Assembly: GCA_034770075.1 (NCBI GenBank)
Contig: CM068383.1
Location: forward strand, 35,965,094 to 36,029,093
Direction: 5' to 3'
Origin: Aralia elata
Lineage: Eukaryota > Streptophyta > Magnoliopsida > Apiales > Araliaceae
DNA length: 64,000 nt
Shown piece by piece: positions 1 to 11,339 of the stretch. Under the pieces are notes generated by a model, which worked only from the letters and a program-made list of their open reading frames with translations, was not told the origin of the DNA and ran no database searches. Each line of letters opens with the position of its first letter. Position 1 is the stretch's first letter. Made by a program: the position numbers and the translations under genes.

Positions 1-573
1 CTAATCCTAAGGAATCTCATTTATTGGCTGTAAAAAGGATTTTCAGGTATCTTAAAGGTACTCCAAATTTGAGACTTTGGTATTCCAAGGAGTCACCCTT
101 TGAGTTAATGGGATATTCAGATGCTGACTATGCTGGATGTAAGATAGACAGGAAAAGCACAAGTGGTACATGTCAATTTCTTTGAAATAGACTTGTCTCC
201 TGGTTTAGAAAAAGCAAAACTCCATTTCAACCTCTATTGCAGAAGCTGGATATATATTTGCAGGCAGTTGTTGTGCACAAATCCTATGGATGAAAAATCA
301 GTTAGCTGACTATGGTTTTGAGTTTAAATCTATCCATGTTCATTGTGATAATACTAGTGCAATTGCTATAACTCATAATCCTGTCATGCATTCAAGTACC
401 AAGCACATAGATATAAGATATCATTTCATTAGAGATCATGTGCAACATGGAAATATATCACTACACTACATTCCTACTGAAAATCAGCTTGCTGAGGTAT
501 TTACAAAACCCCTAGATGAATCTAGATTCACCATGCTAATAAGTGAACTTGGAATGCTAAATCTACATCCATA
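1..573 (+). pseudogene. Sirevirus copia RNase H remnant (3' end of pol)
   Basis: This is the C-terminal end of a Ty1/copia polyprotein, whose RNase H removes RNA from the RNA:DNA hybrid. Visible RNase H landmarks in order are YSDADYAG, the STSGT segment, CDNTSAI and STKHIDIRYHFIRD, with a typical end (TENQLAEVFTKPLDESRF). The upstream RT lies outside the window. It is broken: an in-frame TGA follows the STSGTCQF segment near 184 and a frame change occurs near 225-245, after which an open frame runs to a TAA at 572. The copia assignment is firm. The Sirevirus lineage is inferred from the env-like ORF that follows on the same strand. Confidence 0.85.
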
Positions 574-985
574 ATATTATGCTTTGAAATCTACTAACTC
601 TGCAGAAAGAAAGTTCGTAGAGTGACGTCAAAAATCGTCGAGTGAAAATTGGAAAAATGTAGAGCTCAAAGGAAGTCAAGCTGCCGAGACTTACTCTACG
701 ATAGTCGAGTAAGATGGAAATCGTAGAGTAGAAAAGACTCAAAAATGAAACGTAGAGCTCCGAAGGAGCTAAGGGCAAAACAGTCTTTTTCGTCAGCTTA
801 ATACGTGCACCTGGCACGTAGCCCACTCAACAGCACAAGAGGGAAGTTTTTTACTAACTCATTTCAAATTGTTCATTTCATCTGAAACTTTTCCCTCTCC
901 CTCTTCACTTAAACCATAGTTCTCAGTTTCAATCAAACTCTGAGCAAATTTCGTCCTTGTGCAGCAAAATCAAAGAGACTCTGAA
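574..985 (+). other. pol/env spacer with repeated TCGTAGAG-type words
   Basis: No gene is seen in this 0.4-kb spacer. Between about 616 and 760 a short word recurs in both orientations: CGTAGAG at 616, CTCTACGA at 694, TCGTAGAG at 721, CGTAGAG at 751, plus variants TCGTCGAG and ATAGTCGAG. The same word recurs in the downstream ORF and LTR. The last 150 bp are pyrimidine-rich, like a leader for the ORF that starts at 986. Confidence 0.7.
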
Positions 986-3900
986 ATGGCGTTCTCTCCA
1001 GTCATATCAGGCAACTCTCTTGACTTTGAAAATTTTTCCACAGTTGAGACAAAGTACAAGAGAATCATCTCTCTGCTACGGTGATCAGGACTCTATGAAG
1101 CCCTTGACACCGATACTCGAGTATATCCAGAATTGGTGAGGGAATTCTACTCAAATGGGATTTTTGGAGATGGAATCCTATCCACAAAGGTCAAAGGGGT
1201 TTCGCTACAGTTAAGTGCTTCAGAAATCAACGTAGCCCTAGGATTCAACAATTACGGGCTTACAACTCTTCAGTTCATCAACACCGAATAAGGGTTGAAG
1301 TGAATGCACCATGAGAACAACCTAAGGCTGAGGGGATTAAAGAAAAAGAAATTTCCTCAAAAGTATTAATTTCTAGCTGATGTTGTTGGTAAATGCATTC
1401 TGTGCAAAGATTCAGCTCATGATTCTGTCAACGACATTCAACTTCGAATCATGACCGCAATTGTGAAGAAGATCCAACTGAACTATGGTGCCCTTCTCCT
1501 AGAATGGATTGGAAACTGGGTGTCAAATGTTGGAAAGATCAAAGGGGCAAGGAAGATGTTTTATGGCAGGTTCATAAGCATTATTCTTCAAAAAGCACTA
1601 CTAGATTGAATTGGGGATGATGAAGGAGAAGCTATAAATGTCCACAAAATGATCACCCAAAAGCTATTTGTGAACTGGAAAAGAAATCCAGCTGGGAATT
1701 TGAAATCAGCTCAGACGGAAGACAGTGAGAAGACTCAAAGTGAAGTCAGAAAGCCCTCCATGAAAAATATGTCTGTAGTTGTAGAAGAAGCTGATGAGAT
1801 AGATCAGGAGGTGACATCTCTAACCAAAAAGAGCAAAGGGAAAAAGAAGGTGGTGTCCCAGACTGAAGAGGAAACTCAAGGGCCATCAAATGAAGGACCT
1901 ACATCTTCTGCTGCTCAATCAAGGCCTTCTCTATCTTTTGAAGCAGAGAAAAAGAAGAGAAAACAAATGAAAGAAGCTTCTGGAAAAACACCACCGAGTT
2001 TAAAGGTGTATTATAAGAAGGGAAAACGCAGCTCTAAGCAAAGCCTCCCTACGATCGCTGAGAATCCTCACTCTACGATCATAGAGTTAAGAACTGAAGA
2101 AGTTGGTGAAGATGCTGGTCAGCCTAACTCTATGGCCATTATTGCTAAACAATTGACTGAGAAGGTTGCTGAACCCGAGCCAAAGAAAATGAAGAAGAAG
2201 CTGATGACTTTAGCTTAAAAAGAGCTTAATAAAGCAATGCTAAAAATCAAAGAAGACAAATGAGACTGGCAAATCAAATTGTCGCTCCAATTGAGGGGGA
2301 GCAACAAAAAGATGGTGAACAGAGAGGTGCTCATGTGGAAGGGGAGACACCTGATGTTTCTAAACCTGTCACTGCCCAGATTGAGGGGGAGCAATCTGAA
2401 GATCACTATGAAGATCCATCAATCACTGAAGAAACTAGTACTCATGTTGAGAAGGATGAAGAGAATGTGGAGATCAGTGATGAAAGGGAAGAAGAAGAGG
2501 AAGAGACAATGGCTGAACAGGATGAGGCTGTGGAAATCAGTGATGGATCAAATGATGAAGACGAGGATGAAAGCCTAGAAATCATTGTTGATGGCAGAAA
2601 TGGAGAGAGGCATTTCATCTATAACTACCTATTTGCCTATTCACCAAGAATGCCATTCCATCAAGCACTAATACTCAATTCTTAGGATCACATGTTCTGG
2701 GCCTTCAAGACTTATCCAGCCATTTCAGTGCTTGCCCAAGGATTCCCCAGCAGTGGCTCCTCCTTAGCTCAGAAGTTGTTGACCAACCATCCATTATAGG
2801 TTAACGAGCAAAAGGTATACTTCATTCCTTCATCATTTAAGTTAAATCACTCTTCAGTGCCATATTACTATCGCTTTGATGAGATACCGTGATGGAATGA
2901 GGTCATCTTTGAACCAAGGAGTCCACTTCCAATTATAGGGTCTCAAAACTCTGTCCCTGATGAACCAAATGTACAACCATCTCCGGTCATAGAGTCCCTA
3001 AACTCTATGACTGATGCTCAGCTCACCCTCCAAACCCAAAACGTAGAGACAACTCACACTACGATCGACTCTACGATCATAGAGTGTGATGACCCTAAAA
3101 ATAATAATCGAACTGCCTCCTCTCCCACTCTTCAAATAACTGCCCCAACCATTCTTGCTGATATTCCATCCTCCTCCCATAATGAATACTTTGACCTGGC
3201 CATTGCTTTGCCAAATCTCTAAGAAAGCAACAAAGAAGAATCTCCACATGAGATCAAGCAAATTCTTGAGCGTGTCAAACTCATCCCCACAACAGATGAA
3301 TTGACTTATCTCACTGTCAGCATGGCTAAAGATATGGAGGAGAATCTTGAAGCAAATTCTCTCACCCTCCATAGAAGATTCAATGAGCTTGTTGATGCTG
3401 CTAAGGCTCACACCAACAATCTTGGTACTGAATTGACCAAAAGGTTAACGGAAATCATCAAAGAATTAATGAACGACATTGACAGAAGGGACAAATTTTA
3501 TCAAAAGGAAATTGCTGATCACAAATCCGCAGTTCTCTCCTTTCAAGAGTCCCAGACAACTCAAAACAAACTAGTAACTGAGAAACTCTTTGATTTGAGC
3601 ACCTCTATCAACAACTTCCAGTGCCTATCCCTCTAACAGATGGAAAGGACTGACAATGCTCTCGCCCTTATGCACCAACAAAGAGAGAGGACTAAAGCTC
3701 AATTCGTAGAATAAAAAGCTGACAACACTCAATCTCGATCTCAAATACAAGACTTGGTGCGAGGTATTGAGCAGCTCTCCCAATAGGTTCGAAGGTTAGA
3801 TGCTGACATAAAGGGGGAGAAAATAAAAGGCAAAGAAAAGGGGGAATCAAGCAGCAGCAGGGGAAGAGAGCAACCATGGCAACCAAGGCAGTCTAGGTAG

Positions 3901-4232
3901 TCTGAATCATCAAATCCAACAGAAGAGGATCCCATAAATGCCATTCCATAAGAAGTGAAGTCCGTGGATCTTATAGAAGAATGCCTGATGTAACTCCAAC
4001 AGGAGTTCACATACCATCAGGTAATCCTACAGTGTTAAATCGACACTTGCATGGGACTCACCCCTATGGTGAAGGAGGAAGTCATATGCCCTCTTCTGGC
4101 CTCAGTCAAGAGCAGATTGAAGAATTCCAATGAATGACTGAGGAAGGTAGGGAAAACTACAGAAGAAGAGTTGCATATGAAAGAGCCAATCCTCCAAGGA
4201 CCAAGAGAAGAGCAAAAGGAAGGAGAAACTAA
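986..4232 (+). pseudogene. Sirevirus env-like third ORF, degenerate
   Basis: A long post-pol ORF in the position of the env-like gene of Sireviruses; its function is unknown and it is not a proven envelope. The ATG at 986 opens one frame that can be followed to 2218 through several stops (TGA after residue 32, TAA near 1290, TGA near 1606). It then shifts frame and continues to about 3636, and patchily to a TAA at about 4230. The N-terminal part carries the REFYSNG...KVKGVSLQLS...INVALGF pattern of the family called putative plant transposon protein. The middle is very acidic and Lys/Glu-rich. The part at 3301-3636 is heptad-like and probably a coiled coil. The 3' end is Arg-rich. No signal peptide or membrane helix is evident in what survives. 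Confidence 0.7.
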
Positions 4233-4443
4233 GGTTTGAAATCTTCTATAATTTTCTCTTTCTCGTTATTGATGAAACTGCCATAAAATGTAATGTTCAT
4301 TTAATCATCAATAAAATTCATGATTTCATCTAGAAATACAGTTGCTCGCTGTACTATAAGGCATGTTTATTTTTATAAGCATCTGCATTAGAACTGATGA
4401 TATGATTCAACTACTGGTTATATCAACATCAAATAGGGGGAGA
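4233..4443 (+). promoter_or_regulatory. Sirevirus 3' untranslated region and polypurine tract
   Basis: A non-coding stretch between the env-like ORF and the LTR. It ends in the purine run AAATAGGGGGAGA at 4431-4443, directly before the TG that opens the LTR. This is the plus-strand primer of reverse transcription. Confidence 0.75.
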
Positions 4444-4444
4444 T

Positions 4445-4825
4445 TGTTAGGAATCATGGTTTAAATATGATGTTGTGCTCTTAATGTATATGTATATCAT
4501 TAGCTGAATTGTAAAGTCCTTAATGAAAAAAATTCGTACAAGGACTTAGAATAGAGAAGATCAAATGTGTTAGGATGATCTAAGCTGTATTGAATATCTA
4601 TCAGATCTAAGCATATTTGTAAAGTATTGTAAAGTCCTTTATTGAAGGTGATGTACAAAGGACTTAGAATAGAAAAGATCAAACTTGTTAGGTTGATCTT
4701 GTGTGTTGATCGTAGAGTACTGCCATAATCCCAATAAAGGATCGTAGAGTAATCAGCCAACTTCGCAGAGTCAAAGTATGCTATGGCAAGTTTTACCATT
4801 CGGACGTAGAGCTTCCTCGGCAGGT
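4445..4825 (+). repeat. Partial 3' LTR of the plus-strand Sirevirus
   Basis: It starts with TGTTAGGAATC right after the polypurine tract and is cut at 4825 by the Athila LTR. It contains an internal repeat: the phrase GGACTTAGAATAGA with GATCAAA and TGTTAGG occurs around 4540-4575 and again around 4660-4695. Four TCGTAGAG-type words lie at about 4709, 4741, 4765 and 4804. Confidence 0.75.
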
Positions 4826-6117
4826 TGATGAGTAGGTTTTAACCTACGAGCTTTATACGTCTTTGGCTTAATTCTTTACAGTCTTTAAGTGTTTTTAGTA
4901 TCTTTTTATTTGTTTTCGTATTGCTTTTGTAGGTCGAGGCTGGCTGCAAGTTAGAAGAAGAAAAATAGCTGGGTGCAGGGCAACCTCACAAGGGCGAGAA
5001 TCCATGGGTTAATAACCTTGCCGGGGCGAGACTTCGCCGGGGCGAGGACTTTTGTGAAGAACTTCTCGTCGAGGCGGCTGATGGAACTTAAAAGATTTGT
5101 CAGCATTCAGTTATTTTGGAAAGGTTGAAGTTAACAAGGATTCTATCTACCAGTCTGATGAGGAGACTAGAGGAGGCTTATGAAGATATAAATAAGAGAT
5201 CATAGATTGGAAAAAAAAATAACAACAACGGAGATTGAATTTCCAGAGCTGAGCAAGGAGATTGAAGATCAAGTCAAGCATCGTGAGGAATTCAGATTGG
5301 AGGACTAGAGATTACATTGAGTTTTCTTTTAATCTTTTATCCCTGATTTGTTATTAATTATGATGACTTATTTTGAAATTCTAGTTTTTATTGTTAGTAT
5401 GAACTAAACCCTTAATTGAGGCTACAATTGAACCAGTTACATTTATGAATTAACTATCTATTTCATTCCAGTTATTCAATCAATTTGAGTTGTCTATCTT
5501 ATTATATGCTTATTGATTAATTGTTTGGCCGATAATTAGCGGAATGTCGTAGGTGAATTCGGGAGATGCAATATAGGGTTAGAACTGGATGAGATATCAT
5601 GTATTCTTAATTATTTGCATGTGTTGAATAATTAGGATTGTGAAGTGAATAGGGATATTACTTTGTTGTATGTAATAGTTGGAAATTGAAGTTTAATGAA
5701 TTTAATCCTTTGGTTTTGCATAGGAATATCGCAGAGTTAATTGGATTAGATAGATTTATTTGATCACTTGGAAAAGGGCTTATAAATACAATTGAATTTT
5801 TTTAACAACTCCTTTGAAGTGAATAATTGGAAGATGTAGATAGATTGGTTTATCAAGTATAACTGGGGATATTGTAGTCTTAATATTTTTAAATTTGAAT
5901 TTCAACCTTTGTGATAGTTGTCAATGTTAGTGTTAATTTAATTAGTTTCAATCAGTATTCAAATTGCGATTGTTTAATAGAATAGCCATAATCTAAATTG
6001 ACAGTTGGAGATATAAAATATAGTAATTCCTATGGGTTCGACACTCTGTCTTATCACTTTATTACTTGTTGATCGTGTATACTTGCACGTAATTGTTGAT
6101 TGTGAAATCCGGCAACA
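4826..6117 (+). repeat. 5' LTR of Athila A
   Basis: It begins TGATGAGTAGG and ends GGCAACA, giving TG...CA termini and 1,292 bp. A cluster of CGCCGGGGCGAG-type words lies at 4991-5076, and a TATA-like box TATAAATA at 5187-5194. The sequence GGGTTCGACACTCTG near the end, just before the primer site, is shared with element B (GGGTTCGACAACTCT). Confidence 0.9.
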
Positions 6118-6123
6118 AGTTTT

Positions 6124-6141
6124 TGGCGCCGTTGCCGGGGA
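6124..6141 (+). promoter_or_regulatory. Primer binding site, tRNA-Asp type (Athila A)
   Basis: TGGCGCCGTTGCCGGGGA lies six bases after the LTR. It is complementary to the 3' end of plant tRNA-Asp, the usual Athila primer. Confidence 0.92.
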
Positions 6142-6246
6142 TTATTTGTGTTTATAATTTTCAATATCAGTTTAATTAAGTCTGTTCTAATTAAGCAAAC
6201 TTATTTTTCTTTTGTTTCTTATTTCAGGTGTTTTTTTGATTCGTTT

Positions 6247-7714
6247 ATGCAAACGCGATCAAAACAACCGGAACTCGTGCAGTGTGATGATCATCTTGAG
6301 AATAAGCTACGTCAGTTGAGAAAATTCTGCTGGGAGACAATTGAGAAAGAAAAAATGGCTAACGAAGAACAGAAATCATTGAGGGACTATGCTATGCCTA
6401 AGATAGACGAGATTAAATCAAGCATCACGAGACCAGCTATCACCGCATATGATTCAGAATGCGGTATAGTTTGGGGGATTAGCTAACGATGATCCGAATG
6501 AACACTTGGTTAGCTTTCTTGAGATTTGGGATACATTCAAATATCCCAATGTGACAGATGATGCAGTGAGATTACTTTTGTTTCCGTTCACACTAAGAGA
6601 TAAAGTAAAGAGTTGGTTGCACTCACTGCCGCCAGGGTCCATCACAACTTGGGATGATCTAGCTCATAAATTCCTAGCGAAATTCTTCCCGCCAGCTAAG
6701 TCGGCTAAGTTGAGAAACGAGATTTCTACATTTGGGCAATAACATGGAGAGTCACTATACGAGGCTTGGGAAAGGTTCAAGGAGTTATTGATAAAATGTC
6801 CACATCATGGGCTACCCAAGTGGCTACAAATTCAGACATTCTATAATGGGTTGAATAGTGACACTCGAACAAGCATTGATGCAGCTGCGGGGGGAGCACT
6901 TATGGATAAAAATTTTGAGGAAGCTTTCACTTTGTTAGAGACTATGGCTGCAAATAACTATCAATGGCCGACTTCCAAAATGAATCAACAAAAGATAGCT
7001 GGAGTATTGGAAGTAGATGCGGTCACGGCACTAACAGCTCAGATGGCAGCCATGTCTAAGAAGATTGAAGCTTTAGCAGAATCAAAAGTTCAACAAGTAG
7101 CCTATGTGTGTGAGCTATGTGCAGGTGCACATCCGACGAAGTATTGTACCATTAATCCAGAATCGGTACAGTTCTTGGGGAGCTATAACAAACCGCAACA
7201 GCCATATCAGAATGCTTATAATTCGGGGTGGAAGAATCATCTGGGTTTCTCTTGGAGCAATAACACTCAGACTCAAAATCCAGCTCCAAGACCACAGAAT
7301 CCCCCAGGTTTTCAGAACCAAGCTCCACAACATGCAGAAAGAAAACCGAGTTTAGAAGAATCATTGGCAAGATTCATCACAGTGTCTGAGAAAAGAATGA
7401 ATGATCAAGATAAGCTATTAACTCAGGTATATTTGAATGTGAAAAGCCAGGCAGTGTCAATTAGGAACTTGGAAAATCAGCTCGGACAGTTGGCTCACGT
7501 CTTGAACAATCGACCATAAGGAGCACTTCCAAACGATACAGAGGTTAACCCAAGAACGGATGGAAAAGAACATTGCAAGGTTGTCACCTTAAGGAATGGA
7601 AAAGAGCTTCCTGATATGGTAAAAGGGAATTCTAAACCAGAAACAGTTGTGGAGAATGAAGATGAGGTAACCCCGATGAAAAGTAAGGCGAACGAATCAG
7701 AAAAGGTGAAGGAT
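6247..7714 (+). pseudogene. Athila A gag (capsid/nucleocapsid), broken
   Basis: Gag forms the virus-like particle. The ATG at 6247 gives an N-terminal piece to about 6460, then a frame change leads into the retrotransposon gag domain (EIWDTFKYPNVTDDAVRLLL...KVKSWLHSLPPGSITTWDDL), a TAA at 6740-6742, and a continuing frame to 7519. A zinc-knuckle-like motif CELCAGAHPTKYC sits near 7110-7150. It is followed by a Gln/Asn/Pro-rich tail with WKNHLGFSWSNN, a motif that also appears in diverged form in element B. A TAA at 7517-7519 ends that frame. The coding trace (VVTLRNGKELP) continues to 7714, where the palindromic insertion splits it; it resumes at 8725. Confidence 0.88.
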
Positions 7715-8724
7715 TGATAAGTAGGTTTTATACCTGTGATCTAGATATATCTTAGGCTTAATTCTTTACTATCTTTGAGTATTTTTAGTTTCATTTACTT
7801 GTGTATGCATTGGTTTTGTAGGAATCAACTTCAGAGGGTCAAAAGAGGAAAATTGGAGCTTAATGGCATTTCTGTAAATTTTGAATCAGAGTTCTCGTCG
7901 GGGCGAGAATCTCAGGCTTAAATTTCTCGTCGGGGCAAGAATGCGCGGAAGGGAAAAAATATTTTAGTGCAGTTCTTTTGGGAAGTTGATTTGGAATTGG
8001 ATTCTTTCTGCTGATTTGATTCAGAAACTATAAAAGAGATATGGAGAGATGGAAAGAGGCATACATAGGCATTGGACTCAAATAGATAATTAATCCATAA
8101 TCATAAAGGTTCAATTGTAGCCTTAATTGCAAATTTAGTTCATACTAAAAATAGAAAACATGAATCCCAAATAAGTCATCACAATTAAATTACAAATCTA
8201 AGATAGAGGATAAGAAAAACTCAGTAGAAGTTCTTCAATCTTCAAGTCTCTAATCTGAAATCCTTGCGATGCTTCTCTAATCTCCAATCTCCCAATTCAG
8301 CTCTGTATCTCAATCCTTGCGTAAGTGTGCAACTATGAATGTATCTATGTATATGTATGCCTATGTATGCCGATGTATGCCTCTTTCCATCTCCCCATAT
8401 CTCTTTTATAGTTTTTGAATCAAATCAGCAGAATGAATCCAATTCCAAATCAACTTCCCAAACAAACTGCATTAAAATATTTTTTCCCTTCCGCGCACTC
8501 TCGCCCCAGCGAGAAATTTAAGTCTAAGATTCTCGCCCCAGCGAGAACTCTGATTCAAAATTTACAGAAATGCCATTAAGCTCCAATTTTCCTCTTTTGA
8601 CCCTCTGAAGCTGATTCCTACAAAACCAATGTATACACAAGTAAATGACACTAAAAATACTCAAAGATAGTAAAGAATTAAGCCTAAGATATATCTAATT
8701 CACAGGTATAAAACCTACTTATCA
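7715..8724. mobile_element. Palindromic (foldback) LTR-derived insertion with two U3 ends
   Basis: The left end begins TGATAAGTAGGTTTTATACC and the right end is its reverse complement. The inverted arms are about 360 bp each (about 7715-8075 and 8363-8724) and about 95% similar by eye. Flanking copies of AGGAT (7710-7714 and 8725-8729) form a perfect 5-bp target duplication. The left arm is a sense 5' piece of an Athila-like LTR, with GC words at 7894-7938 and TATAAAAG at 8029-8036. From about 8100 the sequence is antisense to a longer 5' piece (about 620 bp) of the same kind of LTR, matching element A's LTR in reverse. There is no coding capacity. Confidence 0.88.
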
Positions 8725-9515
8725 AGGATTTAGGTTCGGAGTCAAAGTCAAAAGAACTCAAGCCGGATAGTGTAGTGCCTCATGTACCATTCCCTAAAAG
8801 ATTCCAGAAAGCTAAGTTAGATAAACAATTTTCCAGATTCTTAGGTGTTTTCAAGAAACTGTACATTAACATACCATTTGCAGAATCCTTGGAACAGATG
8901 CCCAGTTATGCAAAATTCAGGAAGGAGGTTTTGGCAAAGAAGTGAAAATTGGGTGAATTCGAGACGGTGGCATTAACCGAAGAATGCAGTGCAATTTTGC
9001 AGAACAAATTGCCACCCAAACTAAAGGATCCAGGAAGCTTCAATATTCCATATGTAATTGGTAACCAGTTCTCTGGAAGGGCATTATGTGACTTAGGAGC
9101 TAGCATCAATTTAATGTCGTTATCAGTTTACATTCAGCTTGGGCTAAAGGCACCAAAACCGATAAACATCAGCTTACAGTTGGCAGACAGGTCAGTGACA
9201 TATCCGAGGGGTATTGTGGAAGATATTTCGGTTAAGGTTGATAAATTCATCTTCCCGGCTGACTTCATCATTTTGGATTACGAAGAGGATAAAGAAATCT
9301 CCATCATATTAGGTCGTCCATTCTTAGCAACAGGGAGAACGTTGATAGATGTACAAAAAGGTGAATTGACAATGAGAGTTCAAGATCAGGAAGTCACCTT
9401 CAATGTGTTTAAATCAATGAAATTCCCTAAGGAAGGCGAGGAATGCTTACGGATAGACCTACTAGACGAAATCGTGAATGAAGAACCAATGCAAGTTATT
9501 GTGAAGAGCCATTAG
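8725..9515 (+). pseudogene. Athila A gag-pro junction and aspartic protease
   Basis: The protease cleaves the polyprotein. From 8725 the gag-pro linker resumes (PFPKRFQKAKLDKQFSRFL, PSYAKFRKEVL) and hits a TGA at 8942. The frame reopens and runs to 9515. The catalytic motif DLGASINLM is intact at about 9090-9116, and the second conserved block IILGRPFLATGRTLID is at about 9307-9354. The end, QDQEVTFNVFKSMKF, is echoed in element B at about 9.1 kb versus 59.1 kb. The core is well preserved, but it cannot be made as a continuous polyprotein because of the upstream breaks. Confidence 0.88.
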
Positions 9516-10810
9516 AAGCCGCCCTGGTAGGGATAGACACTTTTGATGATTTTGATGAGTGGGATTATGTCAAGGTTTTAGACGCGTTACCTATTTCTCA
9601 GAAATTCAGCAGGCAATTTGATACACTTGACCGGCCAAAAGAAAGAGAAAAGAGGTCCAAACCGTCAGTGGAAGAACCACCTATGCTTGAACTCAAACCC
9701 CTTCCATCTCACCTAAGGTATGCTTACTTGGGAGACTCTGACATGCTACCAGTAATAGTTTCTACTCATTTGAATGAATCTCAAGAAGAAAAACTGTTAA
9801 GGGTTTTGCGTGAGTATAAAACAGCAATTGGGTGGATAATAGCAGACATCAAGGGAATCATTCCGTCGTTTTGCATGCACAAAATTCTGCTTGAAGAAGG
9901 AGCAAAATCGGTTATTGAGCAACAAAGAAGATTGAATCCGATCATGAAGGACGTAGTGAAGAAGGAAATCATTAAGTGGTTAGATGCCGGTATTATCTAT
10001 CCGATTTCAGACAGTTCTTGGGTAAGTCATGTATAGTGGTGCCTAAAAAGGGGGGAAGGACAGTGGTTGAGAACGAAAATAATGAACTCATTCCTACAAG
10101 AACAGTTACAGGTTGGCGAGTGTGTATGGATTACCACAAGTTGAACAAAGCGACGCGCAAGGATCACTTTCCACTGCCATTTATTGATCATATGTTAGAT
10201 AGGTTATCCGGTCATCAGTTCTACTGCCTTCTTGACGGATACTCAGGATATAACTAGATAGTAATAGCTCCGGAGGACCAAGAGAAAATAACTATTACAT
10301 GCCCTTATGGAACGTTTGCATTTCGGAGAATATCTTTCGGGTTATGTAATGCACCGACTACATTTCAGCGATGCATGATGGCTATCTTCTCGGATATGGT
10401 TGAGCAGAATTTGGAGGTATTCATGGATGATTTTTTTGTATTCGGTGATAATGTTGATTTGTGTCTTAGCAAGTTTATCTTAGTGTTGAAGCGCTGTATG
10501 GAGACAAATCTGGTGCTTAACTGGAAAAAATGCCACTTTATGGTGCAAGAACGGATTATTCTGGGGCACAAAGTGTACGAAGCAGGCTTAGAGGTGGATA
10601 GAGCAAAGATCGAAACCATTGAAAAAGCTACCTCCACCGTCATCTGTAAAAGGCATTAGAAGTTTTCTCGGACATGCAGGATTCTACCGTCGATTCATCA
10701 TGGACTTCTCAAAATTTCAAAACCATTGTGTTCACTCCTTGAGAAAGATGTTCCCTTCAAGATGGATCAATCTTGTATCGAAGCATTTGAAGTGCTGGAA
10801 AAGAAGTTAG
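9516..10810 (+). pseudogene. Athila A reverse transcriptase, frameshifted
   Basis: This would copy the element RNA into cDNA. The pre-RT region LELKPLPSHLRYAYLGD is at about 9680, followed by QQRRLNPIMKDVVKKEIIKWLDAGIIYPISDS. The frame changes near 10010-10025 into VVPKKGG...WRVCMDYHKLNKATRKDHFPLPFIDHML. The domain continues through a TAG at 10256-10258 into ITCPYGTFAFRRISFGLCNAP, and the active-site block reads VFMDDFFVFGDN (about 10417-10452). A further frame change near 10619-10650 precedes IRSFLGHAGFYRRFIMDFSKF. The catalytic aspartates are present, but at least two frameshifts and a stop inactivate it. Confidence 0.9.
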
Positions 10811-11303
10811 TCTAGCCCCGATCATAGTTGCTCCCGATTGGACTCTACCTTTTGAGTTGATGTGTGACGCAAGTGATTTAGCAGTGAGAGTTGTGTTGGG
10901 TTAGCGAAGGGATAAGATTTTTCACACCATTTATTACTCAAGTAAGACACTCACTGATGCACAATTAAATTACACCACCACAGAAAAAGAGTTACTTGCA
11001 GTAGTATTTGCCTTCGATAAATTTCGAGCATATCTGATTGGAACCAAGGTGATAGTCTATACTGATCATTCAGCCATCAAATACTTAATTGCAAAGAAGG
11101 ATGCCAAACCAAGGTTTATTCGATGGGTCCTCCTGTTGCAAGAATTTGACTTAGAAATTCGAGATAGGAAAGGTACGGAGAATCAGGTGGCTGATCATCT
11201 TTCGAGGATTGAGAATGCCGAAATTCAGAAAAAGGCTGATGTGGTAATTAATGAGTCGTTTTCGGATGAGCAGCTATTTCGTATCAACACCGAAGTCCCT
11301 TGA
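10811..11303 (+). pseudogene. Athila A RNase H domain
   Basis: It starts with LMCDASDLAVRVVLG, hits a TAG at about 10903, and continues IYYSSKTLTDAQLNYTTTEKE, the conserved glutamate helix (ELLAVVFAFDKFRAYL), VYTDHSAIKYL and RKGTENQVADHLSR. This is the standard gypsy RNase H order. The frame ends at a TGA at 11301-11303. Confidence 0.88.
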
Positions 11304-11339
11304 TATGCTGATTACGTGAACTACCTAGTCAGTAACGTA

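Noticed and set aside
1649..2218. Independent nuclear Lys/Glu-rich host gene
   Set aside because: Same frame and position as the Sirevirus env-like ORF that starts at 986; no separate promoter or exon structure seen.
6124..6141. tRNA gene fragment
   Set aside because: Only the complement of the tRNA 3' end is present, in the primer-site position after an LTR.
7715..8724. DNA transposon or MITE with long terminal inverted repeats
   Set aside because: Ends are TG...CA, arms match Athila LTR sequence, and the 5-bp duplication fits LTR integrase.
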